NCBI RefSeq assembly: GCF_011044495.1
Contig: NZ_CP049143.1
Coordinates: 5,146,001-5,210,000 of the forward strand
DNA length: 64,000 nucleotides
From: Roseimicrobium sp. ORNL1
GTDB taxonomy: Bacteria; Verrucomicrobiota; Verrucomicrobiia; Verrucomicrobiales; Verrucomicrobiaceae
Reading direction: 5' to 3'
Positions 16,129-24,228 of this stretch are shown here, piece after piece. Within the stretch, counting starts at the first letter, position 1. Every line of letters starts with the position of its first letter. The position numbers and the translations under genes are program-made. The notes under the pieces are model-generated. The model made no database searches, had not been told where the DNA came from, and worked only from the letters and a program-made list of their open reading frames with translations.

Positions 16129-17144
16129 CGTGTCTTCAAATTCACGGGCGTCCAGTTGCCCTCTTTTCCATCACCACCAGTGGCGGCAGGCGCCTTTCCA
16201 AATCCAAGAGCACGCCCCAACTGCAGCAGCAGGAAACGCGCCCTGAATCCCGCGGGATAGCCAACCTCTTGGGTGCAACTCAACCACCACGCCCGACGCA
16301 GGGAACGCACGCATTGTTTGATGGCCATCTTCCTTTCGCCCGCAGCGAGGTACATGCGAGCAGACTGGAAAAGGCACACCGCCTCAGCCTCTGCCCAGAC
16401 TCGGGAATTCAGAGGAATGCCGGACTGCTGTTTCGCTTTCTCCAGTACCCTCAGAATGCATGAGGTCTGCCGCTCTGCATGCCGCGACATGTTGGCTCCG
16501 TGATCCCGTTTGCGATGAAGTGCACGATGCACGAGCACCACGGGACCAACAGTCGCCGCACGGATCCACATGTCGCGATCTTCGGACGCAGGCAGCTTGG
16601 TATCGAAACCTTCAAGGCCGAGCAACACGCGACGGTCGGCCAGGACTATGGGTGCAAAGCGATTGCGAAGAATAAAGTCGGACACCTCGAACCGCTCCAC
16701 CCGTCCATCGAGATCGCTGGCCAGCTCACTGAGGAACGCACCGTTGGCATCAATCATCCGGCCACGTGATCCTATGACAACGGGTTCCTTCTTCTCATCC
16801 GGTAGCGGTTGGCGGGCGCCGACAAGCTCCTGCACGCACGTGGGTTCGAGAAGATCGTCCGCGTCGAGAAAGACCACCAGGTCATGGGTGGCGAGTCTCA
16901 TCCCGGTATTTCGCGCGGCAGAAAGTCCGGCATTTGGCTGGCGATGGCTCGAAATTGCAGAACCGAAGCTCGCGATCACAGAGGGGCTTTCATCTGTGGA
17001 ACCGTCATCCACCACCAGCACCTCCAGCTTTCCGCTGTATTCTTGGGTCAGGGCTGACCGAATCGCCTCCGCCAGGTAACTGGCGTAGTTATAGACCGGG
17101 ATCACCACGGTGACACCGGGCAATGTTCGCGCTTCCCCAAGCAT
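16125..17144 (-). CDS. Glycosyltransferase, GT2 family
   Basis: 339 residues from MLGEARTL at 17144. In-frame sequence reaches back to 17591 but would run across the divergent regulator gene and has no GT2 character, so the shorter start is chosen. GT2 features: VVIPVYNYASYLAEAI, VLVVDDGSTDES, FLDADD (the DxD-type metal site) and SEDRDMWIRA (catalytic ED). The C-terminal 90 residues are helical. It is the first gene of the minus operon, and its promoter region lies in the 160-base gap shared with the regulator gene. Confidence 0.83.
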   Translation of the reverse strand: MLGEARTLPGVTVVIPVYNYASYLAEAIRSALTQEYSGKLEVLVVDDGSTDESPSVIASFGSAISSHRQPNAGLSAARNTGMRLATHDLVVFLDADDLLEPTCVQELVGARQPLPDEKKEPVVIGSRGRMIDANGAFLSELASDLDGRVERFEVSDFILRNRFAPIVLADRRVLLGLEGFDTKLPASEDRDMWIRAATVGPVVLVHRALHRKRDHGANMSRHAERQTSCILRVLEKAKQQSGIPLNSRVWAEAEAVCLFQSARMYLAAGERKMAIKQCVRSLRRAWWLSCTQEVGYPAGFRARFLLLQLGRALGFGKAPAATGGDGKEGNWTPVNLKTR

Positions 17145-17284
17145 GAAACCGGACCTTTGACGGGGAGGACGGAGCGCGCAACTCCAATGATGCAACACGT
17201 TCGAGAAACGACGCTGTCTCCAGCGCGGTTTGCACGAACGGGCGGATAAAATTTTGCTCATCCTGCTTGCGTTTCCGCCGGAGC

Positions 17285-17302
17285 GTTTAGATTTCGCTAA
17301 AC
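17285..17302. promoter_or_regulatory. Palindromic operator candidate before the GbsR/MarR-type gene
   Basis: GTTTAG-ATTTCG-CTAAAC is a perfect 6-bp inverted repeat with a 6-base spacer that ends one base before the regulator's ATG. It occupies the place of the ribosome binding site, and no Shine-Dalgarno sequence is visible. Winged-helix regulators of this class bind such dyads, so autoregulation, and perhaps control of the divergent operon, is a reasonable inference. Confidence 0.5.
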
Positions 17303-17303
17303 A

Positions 17304-17873
17304 ATGAAGCCCCCTGCACCCGCCTCTCCTCCACGTTCGTGGGAGTCTGAGCGACGTCACTTCATCGAGGCAGGAGGCAACAGTACGCATGCCTTTGGCC
17401 TGGGTCGCATGATCGGCAGGGTGTATGCATTGCTCTATCTCACCCCCGAACCGCTCTCGCTGGAACAAGTGGCGGACGAACTGAAGGTGAGCAAGGCCAG
17501 TGCCAGCATCACACTGCGCCAGCTCGAAGCATGGCAGGCGGTCCTCCTCATCAATGTGGAAGGAGACCGGCGTGACTTTTACGTCGCCCAAACGGATTTC
17601 TCGATTCTCCTGCGCAAAGGCATCATGCCAGGCGTGCGGAAGAAACTGCGCTCTGCAGGTGTGCAGATCGAGCGGACACTGGTGACCACCACTGCCGATG
17701 CGAGCGCCAGCGCCGCCGCCGCCTCTTCATCTTCCTCCAATGGCGACAGTACTCCCGCCAAGTTCACCCGCGAGCAGATGACCGAACTCAAGCGCCGGCT
17801 GAAGGCCGCGCAGACTTTTCACAAGCGTGTGGATGGCATCCTCGGCAGCAAGTTGCTGTCGCGTTTCCTCTGA
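17304..17873 (+). CDS. GbsR/MarR-family transcriptional regulator
   Basis: 189 residues. A helical N-terminus precedes FGLGRMIGRVYALLYLTPEPLS and a winged helix-turn-helix (about 54-90: SLEQVADELKVSKASASITLRQLE), with the wing near VEGDRRDFYV. This fits GbsR-type regulators, known for control of choline and osmoprotectant genes in Bacillus and found near envelope genes elsewhere. A Ser/Ala-rich linker (about 130-150) leads to a C-terminal helix. It stands between the divergent arms of the polysaccharide locus. Local control of this locus is inferred. Confidence 0.82.
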   Translation: MKPPAPASPPRSWESERRHFIEAGGNSTHAFGLGRMIGRVYALLYLTPEPLSLEQVADELKVSKASASITLRQLEAWQAVLLINVEGDRRDFYVAQTDFSILLRKGIMPGVRKKLRSAGVQIERTLVTTTADASASAAAASSSSSNGDSTPAKFTREQMTELKRRLKAAQTFHKRVDGILGSKLLSRFL

Positions 17874-17894
17874 TCCTCTCTCTTGCCTCACCGG

Positions 17895-19775
17895 ATGGTG
17901 ATGCAGGCCAACATCCTCCACTCCCCTGCCAGCGGCGCTGAATCAGCGACCGGTGGCGGCAGCATGAAGACGAAAGACGGCAATGCACCGCGCGCCTCTG
18001 TCTCCGTGATCATTCCCACCTACCGCCGGCCAGACGTGCTGCCACGCGCCATCTCCAGTGCGCTGCGGCAGACGCTGAAACCCGCGCAAATCCTGGTGGT
18101 GGATGACGGCTCTGGGGATCATTCCGCAGAGGTGGCGGGCAGTTTCCCCTCGGTCACCGTACTACAACAGGCCAACGCCGGCGCAGCGAATGCCCGCAAT
18201 CTGGGGCTTCGCTCCTGCACCAGCGACTATGTCGTCTCGCTCGACCATGACGACGCTTGGGACGAGACGTTTCTGCAGATGGCAATCGATGCCCTTGAAA
18301 CACATCAGGCAGACGTCGCGTGGGTGAACTTTCGTCAGAAGGGACGGCACTCTTTTCGGAACTATCTCCGAGCACACAAACACCTGGCCAGGCTTCTGGA
18401 ATCCAGCGGCACGGAGGATGTGATACCGGTCGACCATGACACGGCCGTGGAGTTCCTCCTATTCTCCAATGGCGCCGCATCCAACAGTGCGCTGGTTTAT
18501 CGCCGTAAAGCGCTTGGCGCCGGATGGGAGCCTGACACCCACGTGGCTGATGACCTTCGTCTGCTTGCCCGGCTGCTGACAAAACAACGTCTGAAGCATG
18601 TCTTTCTCCGGCAGCCACTGTGGACCAAGCATGAGGACGACGGCGGCTTCTCATTGAGCTCCGAATCCACTGTGCGCAAAAGCTTGAGCGATCATCTAGC
18701 GGTAGGGCAACTGATTGAGAGCCATCGCAGCTCAGCGGATGCGAAACACTGGAGAAAGAAGGTGGGCGACCTCCGCTACAAGCTCGCCTATCACTGCCTT
18801 TGGGACTCGAACGCACGCGCCGCTTTCAGCGAGGCCCGCACAGCCTACAAAGAGGTGGGCGTGACAAAAGGCCTGCTCAAGCTGGCAACGCTTGCCTTCC
18901 TGCGAAAAGGCTCGCACGCCCTCCACCTTCGCGCGACGCACCAGAAATCGCCCTCCCCACAGCTCGCAGCGCAAAACACCCCAGCCACCTCTGGGAGAAC
19001 ACCGTGGCTCAGCATCATCATTCCCGTATACGATGCGGCCGCGAAACTCGCTGGCACGCTCCGGTCCCTTCGTCTGCATGAAGCTCCCGGGGTGGAGATT
19101 GTCATCGTGGATGGGAGCCGTTGTGCCAAGACAGCTTCCGTGGTCACCGATTTCCAGGTAGCCCCGCCCAACTGCCTGCGCCTCATCGCTGAGCCGGACA
19201 CCGGCATCTATGACGCGATGAACAAGGGCATCCAGCAGTCCCATGGTGACTGGCTGTACTTTCTCGGTGCGGGCGATCACCTCCTGCCCGGATCTCTCAG
19301 GGAGATGCAGCGCCACCTTTCCCCAGACACTCGATCACTCTACTACGGCAATGTACTCTGGAGCGGGAAGATCTATGACGGTCCCTTCACCGCCTCCAAG
19401 CTGTGCTGGTACAACATCTGCCACCAGGCGATTTTCTACGGTCGGCAGGTCTTCGAACTATTGGGTCACTACGACCTCCGCTATCCCGCCTGCGCTGATT
19501 GGGAGTTCAACCTGCGCTGCTACGGCACGCACGCCCTGCCAAAAATCCACCTCCCTGTCACCGTAGCAGAATATGAGAGTGGTGGAAGAAGCAGCTTGGG
19601 GGACCCGGCATTTGAACGCGATCGCTGGAGGCTTGCGCTCAAGCATCTCGGAATGGTCACCACGTTGGGAATGTTGCTGCGCACAGCCCGCCACAAGCTC
19701 GGGGCCCTGGTGCGCAAATACCTTGCCAGCCAGCGTGGGCACATAACTGCTTATCGCCATTGCACGACTATCTAA
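17895..19775 (+). CDS. Tandem two-domain GT2 glycosyltransferase
   Basis: About 626 residues from the ATG at 17895. An ATG at 17964 (MKTKDGNAP) is closer to the first domain and may be the true start. Domain 1 (to about 300): SVIIPTYRRPDVLPRAI, VVDDGSGDHS, SLDHDDAWDE. Domain 2 (about 380-600): LSIIIPVYDAAAKLAG, IVDGSRCAKTA, PDTGIYDAMNKGIQQSHGD, FLGAGDH and CHQAIFYGR. The second half resembles the WcaE-like GT2 group of colanic acid synthesis. Two complete catalytic domains in one chain suggest that two successive sugars are added, which is inference. It lies 21 bases downstream of the regulator gene on the same strand. Confidence 0.85.
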   Translation: MVMQANILHSPASGAESATGGGSMKTKDGNAPRASVSVIIPTYRRPDVLPRAISSALRQTLKPAQILVVDDGSGDHSAEVAGSFPSVTVLQQANAGAANARNLGLRSCTSDYVVSLDHDDAWDETFLQMAIDALETHQADVAWVNFRQKGRHSFRNYLRAHKHLARLLESSGTEDVIPVDHDTAVEFLLFSNGAASNSALVYRRKALGAGWEPDTHVADDLRLLARLLTKQRLKHVFLRQPLWTKHEDDGGFSLSSESTVRKSLSDHLAVGQLIESHRSSADAKHWRKKVGDLRYKLAYHCLWDSNARAAFSEARTAYKEVGVTKGLLKLATLAFLRKGSHALHLRATHQKSPSPQLAAQNTPATSGRTPWLSIIIPVYDAAAKLAGTLRSLRLHEAPGVEIVIVDGSRCAKTASVVTDFQVAPPNCLRLIAEPDTGIYDAMNKGIQQSHGDWLYFLGAGDHLLPGSLREMQRHLSPDTRSLYYGNVLWSGKIYDGPFTASKLCWYNICHQAIFYGRQVFELLGHYDLRYPACADWEFNLRCYGTHALPKIHLPVTVAEYESGGRSSLGDPAFERDRWRLALKHLGMVTTLGMLLRTARHKLGALVRKYLASQRGHITAYRHCTTI

Positions 19776-19806
19776 GCAAAATGCCTAGTTATATCCATAA
19801 CGCTTT

Positions 19807-19829
19807 GGCGCATGCACCAGTGCATCGCC
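19807..19829 (+). promoter_or_regulatory. Hairpin in the leader of the first wzt gene
   Basis: GGCGCATGCAC at 19807-19817 pairs with GTGCATCGCC at 19820-19829 apart from one bulged C, around a 2-base loop. It lies between the two-domain glycosyltransferase and the ABC ATPase gene, about 55 bases before the latter's start. No U-run follows. It may be an attenuator or just a structured leader. Confidence 0.3.
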
Positions 19830-19882
19830 TGTGGCACGGCTGATGCTGAGTGCATTGTGTATCCCACTACGGAATCGACTTC

Positions 19883-21205
19883 ATGGCTGGCAACATCGTG
19901 CTTTCCGTCCGCGAGCTGAGCAAGCAGTACAACCTTGGGCAGATCAGCACGGGAACGTTGGTGCATGACGTGAATCGATGGATGCACCGCCTGCTTGGCC
20001 ACCCTGACCCCTATGAGAAGGTGGGTGGACATACACAAACACGGGGAGATGGTCGTACGGGCAAAGTGCAAGCACTGCAGGACGTGTCCTTTGATGTCGC
20101 GCGTGGAGATGTGGTGGGCATCATCGGGGGGAATGGCGCTGGCAAGAGCACCCTTCTGAAAATCCTCTCCCGCGTCACTGCTCCCAGCTCGGGGAAAGCC
20201 AATGTCAAAGGCCGCATCGCCTCCCTTCTCGAAGTGGGCACTGGGTTTCACCCGGAACTAACCGGGGAGGAGAATATCTTTCTCAACGGCGCAATGATGG
20301 GCATGACCACCAGGGAGACACGAGGAAGACTCGATGAGATTGTGGCATTTTCCGGCATTGAGCCCTTTCTCCGCACACCGGTAAAGCGCTACTCCAGCGG
20401 TATGTATGTGAAACTGGCCTTCGCCGTGGCAGCACATCTGGATGCGGATATCCTGATCGTCGACGAAGTCCTGGCAGTAGGAGATGCAGAGTTCCAGAAG
20501 AAGTGCCTGGGCAAAATGCAATCCGTTGCCGAACATGGGCGGACCGTTTTGTTTGTGACGCACGGCATGGACTCCGTGAGACGACTGTGCAATCGAGCCA
20601 TCTGGTTTGAGAAAGGCCGGGTATTGCAGGACTCCACAGACGCAACCGCCGTGGTACAGGAATACCTCCGCAAAAGCATCTGCTCCACTGGGGAAACCGA
20701 ATGGCTATCGCAAGAACCACGCGATGAACGCGCTCTCTTGCAGCCCCGACGTCTGGCGCTCACCGCAGATGACGGCTCTCTATTGAGGCTGCCTGTGCCC
20801 AATACACAACCGGTTAACATTCAGATCGAATGCCAGTCCTGCGCTCCGGAGAGCATTTCCCATTTGGGCGTGGTTGTTTCTACGGAAGATGGCACGGTGG
20901 TGTTTCAATCCTTTTTTGGCGATACGGCACCTGATACCTGGCCGCGCTTAGATAATGAATTAAAGCTCATAATGAGGCTGCCACCTCGCTATTTAAATGC
21001 GGGTCGTTATACTGTAGAACTTGCCTCAGGCACACCGCTCGAGTGGATCCACAAGCCGGGCTTCGGAAACCCGTCGGTCAACCTGGAGATACAAGGCGGA
21101 CTCAGTGATTCACCACGCTGGCGCGGGCGCAGGCCCGGGGTCATGGCGCCCATCTTTCAGTGGCATAGCCAATCCGAACACGCTCCTCCCCCAACCCCCA
21201 GCTGA
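19883..21205 (+). CDS. wzt: Polysaccharide ABC exporter ATPase, Wzt type (copy 1)
   Basis: 440 residues from MAGNIVLS; an in-frame start at 19850 adds 11 residues. ATPase domain: Walker A GGNGAGKST (82-90), signature YSSGMY (170-175) in place of LSGGQ as is usual for Wzt, Walker B ILIVDEVLAVGD (190-201), H-loop His227. The insert TGTLVHDVNRW...PDPY near residues 23-44 is typical of the Wzt/TagH group. The C-terminal 150 residues are beta-rich and match the position of the Wzt carbohydrate-binding domain, which reads the finished non-reducing end of the chain. It would energise export by the permease at 22431. A second Wzt lies at 24229. DNA around 20930-21015 looks AT-richer than its neighbours. 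Confidence 0.87.
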   Translation: MAGNIVLSVRELSKQYNLGQISTGTLVHDVNRWMHRLLGHPDPYEKVGGHTQTRGDGRTGKVQALQDVSFDVARGDVVGIIGGNGAGKSTLLKILSRVTAPSSGKANVKGRIASLLEVGTGFHPELTGEENIFLNGAMMGMTTRETRGRLDEIVAFSGIEPFLRTPVKRYSSGMYVKLAFAVAAHLDADILIVDEVLAVGDAEFQKKCLGKMQSVAEHGRTVLFVTHGMDSVRRLCNRAIWFEKGRVLQDSTDATAVVQEYLRKSICSTGETEWLSQEPRDERALLQPRRLALTADDGSLLRLPVPNTQPVNIQIECQSCAPESISHLGVVVSTEDGTVVFQSFFGDTAPDTWPRLDNELKLIMRLPPRYLNAGRYTVELASGTPLEWIHKPGFGNPSVNLEIQGGLSDSPRWRGRRPGVMAPIFQWHSQSEHAPPPTPS

Positions 21206-21235
21206 ACAGGCTCTCTCTGTTCCCCCCATTGGCTC

Positions 21236-22387
21236 ATGGTTCAAACCCGCAAAAACCTCCTCTTCAGTACCACTCGCCAATGGAACCCTGGCGATGAGAT
21301 CATCCTATTGGGTATTTTGAATCTGTTCCGCTCAATCGGCGCGGACTTCAATCCGATCATCTTCAACCGCCACCCGGACATTACCCCTCCGAACGCATGG
21401 CAAAACCCGCTGCGCAACCTCAAGCAAACTTCCGGAAAGCTCCTGGACATGCTCGTCCCCTGGCTGCGCGTGGGGCATCACGATAACTCCTGGAAGTTCG
21501 ATATGGATCCGGAACTCTGCGATCTCTTTGTGTTCGCAGGAACCCCGGAATGGACTGGAAGGCGCCTGACGAAAATATACGAGATGCTGGATCGTCACTC
21601 CATTCCAACAGCTTACATCGGAATAGGAAGCGGCGCCCCGAGGACCATCGACTCGTTGCAGCCGGTGTGCGCCCGCGTGGCAAGCCGGGCCATTGCGATG
21701 ACGGCGCGAGATTCCTTCACCCAGCAACTCTTCTCATCCTTCGGCTCCGTGCAACTCCCCTGCCCGTCCCTCTTTGCCGCGAAGCCCGGCGAGGAACGCA
21801 CCATCACCGGCATGAAACGCATCTGCCTGATTCATGGTTCCGATCAGGGCTTGAAGTGGCAGCGGATCTCCCCCCGCGCCGCCAAGTTCATCAACCATCT
21901 CTACAAGGGGATCATTGAGGAATTCAGCGCGCATTGCGAGGTGGAAATCATGTGCCACTACATCGACGAGCTGCCGGAAGCTCAGCGTCTGTTTCCGGAA
22001 TGCGCGGTGCGTTATGACTATGATGCAGCACGCTACCTGGACCTGTACCGCTCGTATGATCTAGTGATTGGTCCCCGCGTGCATGGAATCGGCGCAGCCG
22101 CCAGCGTGGGCGTACCCGGCATTTTGATTGCTCACGATGGCCGCGCAGACACCGTGCAGGGATTCCAGGCCCATGTTCTGACGTCATCGAATGACCTCAG
22201 CCGTGTGAAAGAGGCCATCGATGAAATCACTGCGACAGCCGCTGGTCTCCTCGATCGCGCCTCCAAACTCCGTCGTCACAAAGCCGACTCCTGGGCGCAC
22301 TATCGGGATTTCCTTGCGCCAAAGATTGCGCCCTACGTGGGCCGCCTCAGTGCTCCCAGCGCCATGCCATCACGCGTGGCTGCTTGA
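21236..22387 (+). CDS. Polysaccharide pyruvyl transferase family protein
   Basis: 383 residues. The order of elements fits PF04230: an N-terminal Rossmann-like half starting at LLFSTTRQWNPGDEIILLG, AYIGIGSGAPR in the middle, and the late motif IGPRVHGIGAAASVGVPGI. The family ketalises sugars with pyruvate from phosphoenolpyruvate. Members of this subgroup in polysaccharide loci are often of untested specificity. It lies between the first Wzt and the permease gene, within the export operon, so a terminal or side-chain decoration of the polymer is inferred. Confidence 0.75.
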   Translation: MVQTRKNLLFSTTRQWNPGDEIILLGILNLFRSIGADFNPIIFNRHPDITPPNAWQNPLRNLKQTSGKLLDMLVPWLRVGHHDNSWKFDMDPELCDLFVFAGTPEWTGRRLTKIYEMLDRHSIPTAYIGIGSGAPRTIDSLQPVCARVASRAIAMTARDSFTQQLFSSFGSVQLPCPSLFAAKPGEERTITGMKRICLIHGSDQGLKWQRISPRAAKFINHLYKGIIEEFSAHCEVEIMCHYIDELPEAQRLFPECAVRYDYDAARYLDLYRSYDLVIGPRVHGIGAAASVGVPGILIAHDGRADTVQGFQAHVLTSSNDLSRVKEAIDEITATAAGLLDRASKLRRHKADSWAHYRDFLAPKIAPYVGRLSAPSAMPSRVAA

Positions 22388-22389
22388 TC

Positions 22390-22410
22390 ACGTGCCAGAC
22401 TCTGGCACGT
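22390..22410 (+). terminator. Strong hairpin between the pyruvyltransferase and permease genes
   Basis: ACGTGCCAG (22390-22398) and its exact complement (22402-22410) make a 9-bp stem with a 3-base loop, followed by TCCGTTTTCTCC. It lies 2 bases past the pyruvyltransferase stop and 20 bases before the permease start. It looks like a weak intrinsic terminator or attenuator splitting the operon. Confidence 0.5.
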
Positions 22411-22430
22411 TCCGTTTTCTCCGACCCTGA

Positions 22431-23324
22431 ATGTCCGATCTGTCCACTACCCCGCCGTCCGTACAGGCATCCGCTGACGAAGAAGATTGGGATCTCGAAA
22501 TCCGCCCGCGATCGGGCTGGTTTGAACTGCACCTGGAGGACCTGTGGCGCTACCGCGACCTGGTACGGATGTTTGTTCGCCGCGACTTTGTAGCGCAGTA
22601 CAAGCAGACGATCCTGGGACCGCTGTGGTTCCTCATCCAGCCGCTGCTCACCACGCTGACCTTCACCGTCATCTTCAGCGGTGTGGCGCAGTTGTCGACG
22701 GACGGGCTGCCGCCGCTCCTCTTCTACCTCGCCGGCACCACGCCGTGGAACTACTTCTCCACCTGCGTGACGAAGACCTCCACCACCTTCACCGCCAATG
22801 CCAATATCTTTGGCAAGGTGTACTTCCCGCGGCTGGTCACACCACTCTCCATCGTCATCTCCACACTCATCCAGTTCGGCATCCAGTTCGCGCTGCTGCT
22901 GGGCATGCTGTTCTGGTATTTGGCCAAGGGCACTCCCCTGCACCCGAACTGGCTCGCCATCGTGGGCATGACCCCGCTGCTTATCTTGCTGATGGCCAGC
23001 CTCGGTCTCGGATTTGGCATCATCGTTTCATCGCTCACGACCAAGTATCGCGACCTTTCCTTCCTCGTCACGTTCGGCATCCAGCTCGCCATGTATGCCA
23101 CGCCCGTGGTGTATCCGCTTTCGAGCGTGAGTGAGAAGTACCGCGCGTGGCTTGAGCTCAATCCCATGACCTCCATCGTGGAAGCCTTCCGCGCCGTGTA
23201 TCTGGGTGCAGGTACCTTCTCGTGGCCGGCGCTTGGCTACAGCACCATCTTCACCGTCATTACCCTCGCTCTCGGCGTCCTGATCTTCAATCGCGTGGAG
23301 AAGACCTTCATGGACACGGTGTAG
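22431..23324 (+). CDS. wzm: Polysaccharide ABC exporter permease, Wzm type
   Basis: 297 residues of the ABC-2 type. An N-terminal amphipathic part contains YRDLVRMFVRRDFVAQYKQT, the coupling region before the first helix that is typical of Wzm/TagG. Six hydrophobic segments follow (about 65-90, 100-120, 145-170, 180-205, 215-235 and 265-285). It would form the inner-membrane pore for a completed polysaccharide chain. It is the only permease in the window but has two Wzt ATPases near it (19883 and 24229). Confidence 0.88.
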   Translation: MSDLSTTPPSVQASADEEDWDLEIRPRSGWFELHLEDLWRYRDLVRMFVRRDFVAQYKQTILGPLWFLIQPLLTTLTFTVIFSGVAQLSTDGLPPLLFYLAGTTPWNYFSTCVTKTSTTFTANANIFGKVYFPRLVTPLSIVISTLIQFGIQFALLLGMLFWYLAKGTPLHPNWLAIVGMTPLLILLMASLGLGFGIIVSSLTTKYRDLSFLVTFGIQLAMYATPVVYPLSSVSEKYRAWLELNPMTSIVEAFRAVYLGAGTFSWPALGYSTIFTVITLALGVLIFNRVEKTFMDTV

Positions 23325-23382
23325 TGCCCTCCGCGTATCAGCGGACGGTGCAAATTTCATTCCTTTCGATCCCGACCCTCTG

Positions 23383-24207
23383 GTGAGCTCTCTCCCACCG
23401 GTCATCAAAAACATCCTGCGGCCAGCATGGCGTACCATGCGACGCTGCCTTTCAACGCTCAAGAAGCGTGAGCCGAAGCGTGTCGCCTGGATCGACGATC
23501 TGAAACGAATGGCCCAAGGCAGGAACCTAAACCTTCTCTTTGATGTGGGGGCCAACAATGGACTGACCACCAGTGTGTTTGTGGAGAATTTCCCCGGCGC
23601 CAGTGTGCGTGCCTTCGAACCCATTCCCGAGGTGGCGGACGCTGCGAGGAAACGACATGAGGGCAATCCACACGTCACGGTGGAATGCCTCGCGCTCGAC
23701 CAATCCTCCGGCAAGCGTGTGTTCCACGTCAATTCCTTCAGCGAGACCTCGTCATTCCTGGATTCCAGCGCGGACCTGAAAGAGCGCACCTATCTAAATA
23801 CCTGCCGGGAAATAGAAGTGACCGCGTCATCCATGGATGACTATTGCGCCAGCAAAAGCATCACCACGATCGACCTCCTCAAACTCGACGTGCAGGGATG
23901 TGAGCTCGCGGTGCTGAAGGGAAGCCCGAAGATGCTGCCTCACGTGGGCGCAGTGTTCGCGGAAGTGCTGTTCCTGAAATATTACGAGGGACAGTGCAGC
24001 TTCTCCGAAGTGGATGACCTGCTCCGCCAGCATGGCTTCTGGCTCTATCGATTCTATGAGTCCGCGCATGCCGACGATGGCCGACTGCTGCAGTCCAACG
24101 GTCTCTGGTTGAACAACGCCCTTTTCCCCCACGCTGGTCGTCCGCTGGACGGCTGGGAGAAACAACTGAATTCGAGAGTGTCTGGCGCCAGCCAACCGGC
24201 CAGATAA
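23383..24207 (+). CDS. FkbM family methyltransferase (1)
   Basis: 274 residues from a GTG start. It shows the FkbM pattern: LLFDVGANNGLTTSVFVENF (motif I), AFEPIPEV (acidic loop after strand 2) and LLKLDVQGCELAVLKGS (the D-V-x-G-x-E motif). FkbM enzymes make O-methyl groups on sugars or polyketides. It lies between wzm and the second wzt, so methylation of the exported glycan, possibly as the chain-terminating signal read by Wzt, is an attractive inference. It is the first of five FkbM-like genes here. Confidence 0.83.
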   Translation: MSSLPPVIKNILRPAWRTMRRCLSTLKKREPKRVAWIDDLKRMAQGRNLNLLFDVGANNGLTTSVFVENFPGASVRAFEPIPEVADAARKRHEGNPHVTVECLALDQSSGKRVFHVNSFSETSSFLDSSADLKERTYLNTCREIEVTASSMDDYCASKSITTIDLLKLDVQGCELAVLKGSPKMLPHVGAVFAEVLFLKYYEGQCSFSEVDDLLRQHGFWLYRFYESAHADDGRLLQSNGLWLNNALFPHAGRPLDGWEKQLNSRVSGASQPAR

Positions 24208-24228
24208 CGTCGTGCCCCAAGTTTCATT

